This document shows, in pieces, positions 10,818-21,800 of a DNA stretch of 64,000 nt (positions are counted from its first letter, which is position 1; each line of letters starts with the position of its first letter). Where the stretch lies: assembly GCF_026151205.1 (NCBI RefSeq), contig NC_087073.1, positions 5,293,001 to 5,357,000 of the forward strand, written 5' to 3'. The notes under the pieces are model-generated. The model was not told where the DNA came from. It made no database searches and saw only the letters and a list, made by a program, of their open reading frames with translations. Origin of the DNA: Bolinopsis microptera (Eukaryota > Ctenophora > Tentaculata > Lobata > Bolinopsidae). The translations under genes and the position numbers were made by a program.

Positions 10818-13445
10818 TTAAAAATTCCTTCTACCTCTAGACCCACTACCCCTTCCACGACCTCTTCCCCTCCCTCTTGATTTTCCTCTCCATGACTTCG
10901 ACTTTTTTTTTCGAGGACTCGTCGTTTTAGTTTTTCGTTTTGATGGTGTAGACGACTCCTAAACAATTTCGCATTATCATGATATGCAAGTTATGAATGT
11001 AATGTATAATCTGACTTCTGAGGCTGTGCTAAAGGCTGTAATTTAAAGTAAGAAACGGCCCAGAAGTCCTAAAGATGCCAACCATTTACTCATCAAACAG
11101 ACAAAAATGAATAGTTACCTTGCCATGCATTAGAATTACCTTGAATTGATTTTTAAAGTCGATAAAGCCATTCGATTGAAGAGGAGGAAGAGAAAAGGAG
11201 TCCTCATCACTGGCATCATCAAGCACATCGTCATTAATAATGAATCCTCCATCACCATCTGGCACTACACCCCCTTGCACACCCCCAGACTCATAAGCAG
11301 ACGAGGAAGAAGACGCCTGTAAAAAAGGAAGAGTTGGAAAAGTATCAAGACTATACTTCACATTAAATACAAGGTGAGGGTGTAATATGCTATATATGAA
11401 CACTGCTTAACAGTCATGATGGTCGTAATTCGTATGTGCAAAATTGTTTTAAAATAAAATTTAATAAGTAGTAACTCATATTGAAAATAGGTTTCCAAAA
11501 GGAAATTGGTTTAATATTAACCAATAAAGTCAAAGATACAAAAACTTACCTTAGCCAGGAATGGGTGCACCTTGAACCCGAGACCATTATTTACAGAAGC
11601 TTTTGCTTTTCCTTTAGAACTTTGACCCACAAAATTGTTAGGCGGTGAAGAAACTTTATTCTTCAGAAGGTTCTGGATTGATGAACCAGGATTGTTGCCA
11701 GTATTTTTAAGGCAACCACGGACCTTGCTTTCTCTAAATTCTGGGTATGGAGCTAGATCAAATCCTTTTTTCTCCACATTTGAACTGATGGGTTTAATGT
11801 CCCGTTGTGTTGTAACTGTTGTTTTCTTTCTCTTAGAAGGATGGTTGGATGAATTTGAGGATTTTTCAAAGGAACTTTCTAGATCCCACATGGATCGTTT
11901 AGCTGAGAGCGAATTTGAAGCAGTAAAATTTGCATCAAAATTACAGTCAAATATTTCTGGATCGTACAGATTTTCCCTGGAATTTTGTCTTTGAATTATT
12001 TTGTGACATATTTGTCATATATTTTGATAAAATTATTTCAATTTAAAATCATACATCATCAAGTTAATCTAATAAGGTATATTATCTAATAGGGTCAAAT
12101 TAACACAATATTATATTGTGTAGTATGGTACAATAAAATTGGTAGGTATGTGGTATCATTGTGATCTTTAAAAAAGAAAAAATAAATGAACATGTTGACA
12201 AGCCCCTTCTCCAGGAATGTTGAGATTAAATTGTTCTTACATAGCTAAATACCTTTTTGTTTCTTCTTGTGAGCTCATTATATCCAAAACTTCAGCAGAT
12301 GTACTGTCCGCACATGAATCAGCATGTTGCTCTATTGTTCCTTTGGGCACAGACTTAAAACAGATGGGGCATTGGACAAGTTCTTGAGAGCTATTACCCT
12401 GAAAGGATATGCTGATAACAAGCAATTGTAACTTGCAACTTAATGGGCAGAATTGAAAAATAAAACAAACACTCCAGAGGAAATTTGTTAGATGTACAAA
12501 TAATGTGTACGATGTACAATTATTAAATTGTTAAATTATTAAATTTGTTTCACTAAAAAATTTGTTTCACTTATTGTGACATACAATTGATTAGAAATGA
12601 TGTGTGGGGAGGTCTAGAAGTATGGGGAGGTCTAGAACAAACAACATTTGAGAAAGCAGCTCTGCAGAGCATGAGAACTTACTGTCCTCTGAAGATATAG
12701 CTGATTTCTCACATGTTGTTAAGTTTTGGCATCCTTGTATAAATGAAACGCAATATTTCACTCTGTTGAAGAATAAAATGTAATTCCTTGAATGAAAACT
12801 AGAGCTTTTATGATAAGCTTCTTACCATATGTTGTGGAGATCTGGTAGGAGAATTTGAAGGACTTTTCTGAGTGAAAGAAAGTAAACTCAGTTGGTTTCT
12901 TTTCTTAACAGTCTTTAAGGGGATTTTGGCAGCTACATTCACCATTTTGCAATCTTCTGAAAGGTAAAAACAATCTTAAATATTTGATGGTGCTGATACC
13001 AGCATTTTCAACAATTTCAAGGGTTCCATAATACCTACTCTCCTCTCACTTCAATTAAAAAGGATTGATGTACAAAGTAGAGGTATTAGCTGAGTTAAAG
13101 TTATCGCAGTCAGACCCAAATACCATAAGGATCAGCATTATCAGTCCCCCAAATTACCTTCATCAGAAAGTATTATTGACTTGTTCTTTGAACACTGAAA
13201 TAAGATTACAGCATTTTAATGAAAGTGATGGCGAAGAAAAAGCTATTTCAAATGATGGAAATTTGCTTAAATTGACTCTGAACATGACACTATTGAATTG
13301 TTCATCACAGTTTCACAAGCTGATAAGTATAACAGCAATTTAAGAATGAAAATAAGTTGGCTTGATGTGCTAGTAAACCTTTTTAGCATTGAAACCAGCA
13401 TCAAAATCACTCTCTTCTGACGATGACAAAACTTGAGCACACATT
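10818..13445 (-). CDS. UBZ4 zinc-finger protein with PIP-like motif and RG-rich tail
   Basis: Seven coding exons join in phase: 13444-13379, 13194-13158, 12956-12826, 12398-12253, 11988-11550, 11316-11140 and 10958-10818, giving 378 aa. Acidic serine patches (SSSEESDFD, ILSDEED) come first. Then NQLSLLSFTQ at residues 55-64 resembles a PCNA-interacting box (Q-x-x-L-x-x-F), though the second aromatic is missing. A RAD18-type UBZ4 finger follows, with C88, C91, H103, C107 (C-x2-C-x11-H-x3-C), a ubiquitin-binding fold. The middle is disordered and serine-rich. The end is a basic KRKTK and (RG)n tail with a likely nuclear signal. UBZ4 plus a PIP-like box is the usual kit of replication-stress and DNA-damage factors, so a nuclear repair role is inferred. 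No catalytic domain is visible. The start is chosen as the first ATG after an acceptor; an upstream non-coding exon is implied. Confidence 0.72.
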
Positions 13446-14508
13446 CTAAAAGTTAAGTTATGAAATATATAGACATTCGCATTATGTTATGCATCTTTAT
13501 TAACAAATTTCATCTTTATTTTTCACTGAATTTAGAACGAGCAATTTCAGATGGGGTTATCTTGTTGAAGCGTCTGAACACTGAGAAAAGTGGAATATAC
13601 AGAAATTCATCGCATTTAATTAATACAATCAATTCATTTATGATAGTATTGCGATATATTAACAATATAATAATAATAATAATAATAAATTAATGTTATT
13701 TTTATACAGCACCAAAAGGTTAAATAATTTAAATTTAACCCTTATGCACAGCTGTAAATGATACTTAAATTAACGAGAGTGTGCATCTTTGCCTTAGACG
13801 GAGGTGGAACAAGAAACTGTTCAGAAAACAGGCGATAAAAACTGTAAAATATAACGTGACTAAATAAGGCAGATGCACCTAACAAGCAGATATCCAAGAA
13901 GGGTTAGCAGGTTTTCTAGCAGAAATCGCAGTATGAAACTCAACAGCCTAACAAATTTAAAAATCAGGTTTATAAAAATGAAATTCCCTGATATATTAAA
14001 AATTCTATAAAAACTCAATAAAAATTCCTTAAAAAATCCATAGAAATTCTATAGACTCCAAATATACAAACAATCTGAAGTTTCCAATATATACAATAAA
14101 AATTGATTGAAGAAGTTTACTGCAGAACAGTAACTGATGATAAAGATTATATCTGAAAATCCAATACAGTCATACCAAACAATCTGGGCAACATAAAAGT
14201 AGAGACAGTAAAAAAGAGAAGAAAAAGATGCTCTAGTACTTGAGACAAAATACAAAGAATAAGGTAGCTTTCTCCCGGGTGCCAACCCAAAAAATGTTGG
14301 TGTCCCAGGATAGAGCCTCCTTTTCCGACCTACACTACAATTTTGTTGGCAGACACAGTGAAACGCAAAAAAAAAGATTATTATCTACAATATAAACAAC
14401 AGATTTTTTGAAAACTGGCCACGGGCCTAAATATTACATATCAATCAATTACAATTCATTAACATTACCAATATTAAAAACTATCGAAAATATTCAAGAA
14501 AGTATTCT
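13446..14508. other. AT-rich intergenic region
   Basis: No gene is supported. A short ATA/AAT microsatellite lies at about 13666-13692. The motif aatataaacaacagatt at about 14389 recurs at about 14809, tying this stretch to the retroelement fragment that follows. Confidence 0.45.
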
Positions 14509-15072
14509 CTAGCCAAAGGGCTCAATATTTAAATCTAAATCTTCAATATTGTCTGGTTTATATCGCAACTTGGGCCCTCTGTCCCCCCTTATCGAAATAA
14601 CCGTTGTCTTTAATACCTCAAAGCGCAAGCGCTTTCTAAGATATGTAACTGAGTCTGAATAACGCTGACCCGTTGGAGATTCCATCTTTTGTGCAAGCTT
14701 TTTAATCAAGCGTTGCGCTTCGACTCCCATGCCTCCTGTTGTGGAGAAAACTAAAGGTGTAAAGGTAGCTTTTTCCACTTCTAGGACCCTTGCATTATAT
14801 GCTCTTTTCAATATAAACAACAGATTGAATAACAGCAATTTCTGTATACCGCTTGCACCGCTTTGTTGGCCAGTATCAACCCCATTTTTGGGACTTTGGT
14901 CGCATATACGGCCTAAGCGGTATACAAATAAAGCGTTATTATTATTATTATTATTATACTGAAAGGCACTTTTACAACGATGGTACCTAGTAAACAGTAT
15001 TCTGAGAAGGGCCAGTCCCCATTTGACTACATGGTTGCCTTTCATTCGTGATTCATAGAACGCCATATTCAT
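14509..15072 (-). mobile_element. Retroelement reverse-transcriptase C-terminal fragment
   Basis: On the minus strand, the reading FTPLVFSTTGGMGVEA, then RYSDSVTYLRKRLRF and ISIRGDRG, is a familiar C-terminal tail of reverse transcriptases from invertebrate non-LTR elements. Only the tail is present; no RT core or endonuclease is nearby. The frame is interrupted by another insertion (about 14815-14956, opposite strand) whose tail makes the run of asparagines in the translation. This is a dead fragment. Confidence 0.7.
14815..14956 (+). mobile_element. 3' end of a second retroelement with (ATT)n tail
   Basis: The plus strand reads ggcctaagcggtatacaaata and then a run of TTA/ATT units ending near 14956, the usual simple-repeat tail of a non-LTR element or its SINE. 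The phrase gcggtatacaa is also present just inside the 3' end of the LINE at about 20240 on the minus strand, which suggests a shared 3' recognition sequence. It is inserted into the older RT fragment. Confidence 0.55.
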
Positions 15073-15279
15073 TGAACACTCAATGCTAAGTCACCTAACA
15101 GATTTCACCGATTATTCGACTGAGTTTGGAGTTGATCACAGGATATTGTAAAAAATCCTTAACCTATCCTCTGAGACTTTATCGACAGTCATGGTTATGC
15201 TTTTCTAATAGTAATGGTAGAAAGAGGTTAACTTTAGTCGAAGTCTCATGTCCCATCGTCTTTACGACTTTCAGTTCTG

Positions 15280-16940
15280 GGGCAGCAAATCTGGAGGCGC
15301 GAGATCCGGCGCGGTGCGCCTAAACCAAGACTTGAGACTTTGACTAAAGTTTTTTTGACCTGTTAAAAATTGACGAATTCGATTATTTATAGCTTCGGTT
15401 GTAGCGCGATGCACTACTGGGCCACGTCGCTCATCAAATAATTTTTCTCGCGTCGCAACCACAACCTTCGGTAGATCGGCGAAATGCACCACTGGGCCTC
15501 GCCGAGCTGCGAAGGATTGATATCGTGAATCAAGGGTTCACCTAACCATGTGCTTTTGTGCCACTGCGGGCGCGCTTGTTTCACAAGGTTCACTGCACAA
15601 GTTTCACCGCCGTGAGGCGGGCGCGCGCTACTGCAAGCGCAAGGGCTCTGGCTAGAGCAAAATCAAGGGCTCTGGATAGAGCAAAATCAATGGCTCTGGT
15701 TAGATTTATGATTAGGTTATCACCTAACCATGTGCTTTTTGATCTCGCCACGGCGGGTGCGTGGGGGTTTAGTTAAAGCAACTGATTTGGGTTGCTTTGG
15801 TATCACGTCGTGACCCCCATTTGCCATTGTCGTTTCACTAAGTGAAACGTTTATACGTTTTTGCGATACAGGGGGAGCCGCGCACTCGTGCGCCGGCGGG
15901 TCATACAACGTATGACAAGTTCACCTAACCGTGTACTTTCGCGCCACTGCGGGCGCGCTTGTTTCACACTGCAAGCGCAAGCGCTGTGGATAGAGCAATA
16001 TGACACGGTTGCTTTAACATTTAACAAAAAACCAAAGTCACGTGATAATTTTTGGGCAAGCGGTATAAATTGATTCATTAACGGCTAATACTCGTAAATA
16101 TTTTTTCAAAATATCAAAATATGTTTGACCGTTGACGAATCCAACCCCAAATTTAAAATTTGTTAACGGGTGATACTCGTAAAATGTTTGTTTCAAATAT
16201 CAATACCGTCGACGATCAGTCCAACTCGGTGCGCATCTTAGTAGGTTATAATGTATAAACCTACAACAAATTTGGCGTGTAGTGCCTGCGCGTTTTGTAA
16301 CACGATGCATGATCGAGCCGCGCATAAAATAATCTTTCTCGCAACTACAACCTTCGTTAGATCGTGCGATGTGATGCATTGTACATTGTACTTGTAGGTT
16401 AATAACCTACCAAAACGTGCGCAGAATTGGACTATAGTTGACGGTCAAACCTGAAACCGTCAATTGCAATATATTTAGAACAAATATTTTTCGAGTATCC
16501 TGTATCTCACCCGTTAATAATAATAATGCCAATGATTAACACAATGCACCGCTGGGCTGCGAACGGTTGACATCGCGATCGTCAAATAATTTGAAATTTC
16601 GGTTTATTTAGAAGAAAGAAATTTAGATGAGCGTGTCAGCGTGCTAATATTAAAATCAGTCATCTACAGTCAACTAGAATCTATGTATTTTCGGACGCTG
16701 ATTCCGAATCACCCCCCATGACATGGACTTAAAATTATCTCCTTGTGAGATATTGGCGAAAAACTGTCTCGATCACGTGATATGACCGTATTACTATGAG
16801 GAAGTTGGTCTAATTTCTCGTTGTATCACGTCGTGACCCCCACCACCCACGGTCGTTTCACTACCGAGTACTGTAGAGTTTCTACGATACAGGGGAGCCG
16901 CGCACTCGTGCGCGGCGGGTCATACAACGTATGAAAAATT
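15280..16940. repeat. Cluster of GC-rich, hairpin-forming dispersed repeats
   Basis: This block stands out in GC and CpG content from the AT-rich surroundings and has no gene. Two copies of a roughly 110-base unit are at 15801-15916 and 16824-16934: tatcacgtcgtgaccccc, then gtttcact, then gccgcgcactcgtgcg, then gggtcatacaacgtatga. A partial inverted copy is at about 49066-49135. Other phrases (caccactgggcctcgccgagctgcga near 15490) recur inverted near 47775. Several segments are short palindromes (gcgcactcgtgcgc, catacaacgtatg). Confidence 0.7.
15634..15710 (+). repeat. Three-copy tandem repeat, about 24 bp
   Basis: The phrase agggctctggatagagcaaa is repeated three times with small changes (ggctctggctagagc, ggctctggatagagc, ggctctggttaga). 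A related single copy is at about 47886-47908, and a variant (gcgctgtggatagagcaa) near 15980. Confidence 0.7.
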
Positions 16941-17336
16941 TCTCGTTAGGGTTAGGGTTTCAGCGTATGTTTTTGTTAAAGATTGGGTTAGGGTTAGGAT
17001 CAGACTAGATCGAGGGCTAGGATTTCGAATAATCATTCAGGGTCAGCCGTGTTTAAAAAGTCACGTGACAGTCGAGTGTGGAGTGATTAATCATCATCCA
17101 AATTTAGAAGAGTATCATCCGTTAAATTTTCATTCATTCTAGGTTGTTCCCGAACCGATATTCTATATGAATATCTGACATATTCACCTTAATCATTAAT
17201 GCTTAACACTTAAACAACTAAATATTGAAGACAATTTTTTGAAATGTCAATAATATTTTCAAAAATGTATAATACACACAGAGGCAGAGAGCAGGCAGTT
17301 GACCAAAAATTTAACAATAATTCTAGTTAGAATAGA
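16941..17336. other. Intergenic stretch with two short TTAGGG runs
   Basis: No gene is seen. Short gttagggttaggg runs occur near 16947 and 16985. The region ends at the AATAGA site bordering the next element. Confidence 0.4.
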
Positions 17337-17885
17337 GGGGGGGGGGGGGATAACGTATTTTTTGTTTTTTTTGTTTTTTGTTTTTTTGAAAAAATCAATT
17401 CCACCTAAACAAAAAAAACAAAAAATTGTTTTTGGCTATTTCACATGAGATAAGGGTTAGATAAGGTTGACAGCACTGTAACACAAATAGATGATAGTAA
17501 TAAAACTTGAAGCGACAGTAAAATTAACAATTAAAGAATACGGTCTGTTGTTTTCACGAATTCCGAAATACAAATTCAGTAATATGAGGATTCTTCAGTT
17601 TTTGAAATTTTAGATAAGAAGGCGGAACATAATTTCAATTACTGCATCCACAGAACAGTCAATTCAACTATAATAAGGTCACATTAATGCCTCAAAACAA
17701 ACACCGTACATATTGCTTGGTTTTAAGATCGAAGATCCACACTGTGACACCTTCACTGTTGTTAATGTTAATGTTATCAATCGGAATTTTAATTTAACAT
17801 GGTCCAAACAGCAATAACGAATGAAGTTAGACTTAGAGGTAACAACGACTGAACACGTTCCCATAATTAAGCTACATGTACAATA

Positions 17886-18469
17886 CGGTACCGCGACAAT
17901 TGACCCCCCGACAATTGACCCCCCGACAATTGACCCCCCGACAATTGACCCCTATGTAATTACACTGGGGTCAATTGTCGCGAAATCTAGGGTTTAGTAC
18001 GACAATTGACCCCCCGACAATTGACCCCCCATGTAATTACACTCGGGTCAATTGATCGGGTTAGGGTCTGGGTCCTGGGTCAGGATCCTGGGTCAGGGTT
18101 TTGGGTCAGGGTTAGAGTTAAGGTTAGGGTTAGGGTCCTGGGTCAGGGTCAGGGTTAGGGTTAGGGTCAGGGTTAGGGTTAGGGTTAGGGTTAGGGTTAG
18201 GGTTAGGGTTAGGGTTAGGGTTAGGGTCCTGGGTCAGGGTTAGGGTTAGGGTCCTTGGTCAGGGTCAGGGTTAGGGTCAGGGTCAGGGTCAGGGTCAGGG
18301 TCAGGGTCAGGGTCAGGGTCAGGGTCCTAGGTCCTGGGTCAGGGTCAGGGTCAAGGTCAGGGTTAATTGTATTAAATTATATTGTCGGGGGGTCAATTGT
18401 CGGGGGGTCAATTGTCGGGGGGTCAATTGTCGGGGGGTCAATTGTCGGGGGGTCAATTGTCGCCCACCC
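17886..18469. mobile_element. Element with GACAATTGACCCC arrays, telomere-like core and 8-bp duplication
   Basis: The octamer GTACAATA flanks both sides (17878-17885 and 18470-18477), a perfect 8-bp target duplication. The ends are inverted: left cggtaccgcgacaattgacc, right ggtcaattgtcgcccaccc. The left arm has the 15-base unit cgacaattgaccccc repeated four times and again twice, with two inverted copies between. The right arm has six copies in opposite orientation. Between the arms lies a GGGTTA/GGGTCA array. It is non-coding, so non-autonomous. The terminal core matches the element at 36663-38050. Confidence 0.75.
18056..18364 (+). repeat. Interstitial telomere-like TTAGGG/TCAGGG array
   Basis: About 300 bases of hexamers: a pure TTAGGG stretch (about 18170-18228), a TCAGGG stretch (about 18258-18325) and GGGTCCTGGGTCA variants. 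It is sandwiched between inverted GACAATTGACCCC arrays, so it sits inside a mobile element and does not look like a bare chromosomal scar. Confidence 0.85.
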
Positions 18470-18885
18470 GTACAATACATGTACAAAACTATGTATTACA
18501 TACAAGACAACAAGAAGCAAACAATAGTATGTAGTAGACACTTTGGCATACATAACTGTTTTTTATCTTAATTTTATTTCTGTTTTTGTTTTTTTGTTTT
18601 TTTTGTTTTTGTTTTTTTTTGGAAAAACAAAAAAAAAACAAAAAACAAAAAAAACAAAAAAACATTGTTTTTGTTTTTGTTTTTTTGTTTTTTTTGTTTT
18701 TTTTGTTTTTGGTTTTTTTTGGAAAAAACAAAAAAAAACAAAAAACAAAAAAACATTGTTTTTGTTTTTGTTTTTTGTTTTTTTGTTTTTTGTTTTTTTT
18801 GTTTTTTCCAAAAAATTAATTCCACCTAAACAAAAAAAACAAAAAATACGTTATCTCCCCCCCAATAGACAATAAATCTAATTTT

Positions 18886-21800
18886 CTATGGTATTGATGA
18901 TGATTCAGAGTTCTCTATGAAAAAAGGAGAATCAATGGCTGAAATACCAACAGCTACTCCACCTTCGTTCTCCGTAGCACCCTTAGTTCGAATAAGTGGT
19001 CCGACAACTTTATTCTCTACCACTTTGCTGGAATCGTTAGTACAGTACACTGAGTAATATCCAAACTGAAATAATACCAAATCATTATTTAACCGTTTAT
19101 ACAAAGCTCGCTACCGCAGAAGCTTAGAGGCCCAAATATATATACCATCCTAATTGTTCTATAAGTATAAACATGTGCTCCTAAAAACTGGTGATAATAT
19201 GGACTTGTTTTAATTCTGAATGAAAAGCTTGAATTCGGGATCAAAAGCGGAATAATGACTAAAAATAACAAAACCAACCTCGGAAACAGTATCCAGCTCC
19301 TCGGACATGACTCCTCGTCGCACAAACTTATTCTTTAATACTGGCGGCGTTATCTTTCTCATCAGGATGAACTGTGCTCTAGCAGGATCCTCTGCGAGGG
19401 ATATTAGCTTCTCCTTCATTTCCTGGTCCCAGAGATTATTTCCTCCTCCTTCTCGTTGTGGTTTTAATACATATTGGTCCAAGTGATCTATACCTGTAAA
19501 ACAAGTGCTCGTAATTTCAGCGGTGAAATAAGCTGTTACCAAATCTGTAGATAGATAACCTGCGTTCCAGAAAGTAGTGCAGCCCGCGCTGAACAAATAA
19601 ATAATACATTTTTCGTAAAATCAAATATCAATGAGATAGGTAAGTCACTAAGTGAAAATATACCTAATTGAGCATTTTTATCTCCCTCCTCGTCCAAGTT
19701 CAGGGGGAGAGTGTCACAGAACAAACGAAGAATATCCTCAGTGGCCTCGGGAGAAGAAGTGTACTTTTGTAGAATATTCCTTTGAGATAACAACATCTGG
19801 AACAGCTTCATGTTCACTACCTGATGTCTGACACAGGGTACCTGGGTGTATACGGTTCTGTCAAATGAAAGTTATCCCCCCTAAATCCTATAACTTTAAA
19901 TTTGATCAGCTGAAGAGTCTAGAAAGTAGTGAGCTCACGGTTACAGCAGTGCTGAACTCCATGTCCCGTCTCGCTCTCCAGAAGTCAGGAGTCTTGAAGT
20001 GAGCTGGATCGTACATTGTCCGAAAGTACAGAACAGCTACCTCCATCTCATCTACAAAGTACCGACCATCTACCACGGTACCGTTATCTACTAGGTACTG
20101 TGCAGTGAACCGTATTGTAGGGACTCCTGATGTTTCTAAAGCGTTAAGTATCAGCTGAAAGGAGGACGGAATTTAGTCTGATACTTTCAATATAATACAG
20201 AACAGTTTAACCTTCGATGAAATGAAATGAAATAATGTGCTTGTATACCGCCCATATGGTTAGCAACTGACACAGGTGCCAGGTACTAACCATGTCAGAG
20301 CGGTTCTAAAGGGTGAGGTGAAAATATCCAGCAACAAACAACTAAATCATCTCAAAAACAAATCTATTTAGGAAAAATTAAAACTTTAATTATATCATAT
20401 AGTAATCATAGGAAGATTTATTGATATATACCACACTATCGATTAACAATAAACCACCAGAAAACTCTTCAAAAGTAACATAATATACTTAAAGGAATCA
20501 AAAGAAGGATTATTAATATGTTAATACACATTGCACTAATAAATAAAGATACACCCTACAACAAATCATAAGAACAAAGAAAAAACAGCACTAATCACAT
20601 ACGGTCATATAAATAATGTTTAAGGGTACCTTTGAAACTGTCTACGTTGCGTAGTGATCGTATCTCCCAGGGAAGTGAGTTCCAAGCAGTTGGTGCGTAG
20701 TTGGTGAATCGACGTTGATCAATCTTACTATTTGTAGTTTTAGGAGTCTTTAGTCTGTAACAATCTCCTTCTACTTTTGATCTTGTACTAGCTATTGTCA
20801 ATGGGTTTTCAATCACTACAAGATTCTGTATGTAGGCCGGTGCAATCCCATGCACAGCTTTATAAGTTAACAGGCAGACTTTAAAGAAAATCCTTTGGTC
20901 AAGAGGAAGGATATGTGCTCTCTTGTAGTAGGGAAGTAGGTCTTCTGATCGGTCTTTGATATTGTAGATGAACCGTATGGCACCATTGAGGGTTGATCTT
21001 AGCTTGTTTAGTCGTGTCTTTGGTAAATTCATGTAAAGAGAATTACAGTAGTCGAGCTTTGATATTACAAGCTGTGTTACCATCATGAGTTTCACTCCTT
21101 CATCCAGATAGCGCCCAATCGTCCTTAGATTCATCATTGTCCAGCTGCATTTCTGTTTGACACTATTAATTTGTCTTTCCATGGTAAGAGACTTATCAAA
21201 CTTTACCCCAAGACTCTTCCAGCTGTCACCTTTACATTCAGTTGGAGTGATAGTTGTGTTTCCGAACTGAATCGTCACCTCCATTTTGCAGTCTTTAAGA
21301 ACTTTTGATTTGCCTAGGACAAGTAGTTCTGTCTTCGACTCATTGAGTTTCATAAAGTTTCCAACCATCCAATGCTTGATTTCCGAGAGACATCTATTTA
21401 TCCGATCTTTGACATCTGCAAGTTCGCTTGGGAAGCTTGGATGAAAAGATATGTATAACTGAGAGTCATCCGCATATAGCTGGATGTCTAGTCCAAATTT
21501 GGCAGCAATATTCTGAAGGTCTTTAATGTAGAGTATAAACAAGATGGGCCCTAGTAGGGATCCTTGAGGGACTCCAAAGAGGAGTTCAAGAAGAGACGAG
21601 ATAGTATCGCCAATCTTTACACAGAAATATCTGCTCTCAAGGTATGATCTCATCCATTGAAGGGCTTTCCCAGTTACACCATAATGCTTGAAAAGTTTCT
21701 CAAGGAGGATTTCGTGATCAATGGTGTCGAAAGCTGCACTGAGATCCAGGAGTACCACAGCCACGATGTTACCTGCTTGAATCTCCTTGTTTATGTCGTC

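Larger units (their letters stand above)
17337..18863. mobile_element. Inverted-repeat element with poly-T/poly-A palindromes, AATAGA duplication
   Basis: The left end reads G-run, then gataacgtattttttg and tttttttgttt. The right end is its reverse complement (caaaaaaaacaaaaaatacgttatc, then C-run). The hexamer AATAGA borders both sides (17331-17336 and 18864-18869), consistent with a target-site duplication. A second shared phrase, aattccacctaaacaaaaaaaac, sits inside both ends in the same orientation. The right part (18560-18815) is a series of T-rich/A-rich palindromes. No protein is encoded. A second element (17886-18469) is inserted inside. Confidence 0.65.

Noticed and set aside
17886-18469. 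CRISPR-like array from the regularly repeated 15-mers
   Set aside because: The repeats are directly adjacent without unique spacers, and the genome is an animal's.
18052-18527. Plus-strand ORFs made of VRVRVR and GSIVGGSIV repeats
   Set aside because: They are translations of the TTAGGG/TCAGGG array and the GGGGTCAATTGTC repeats, not proteins.
18489-18875. Many FFLF/KKQK ORFs on both strands
   Set aside because: They come from T-rich/A-rich palindromes; composition is pure low complexity.
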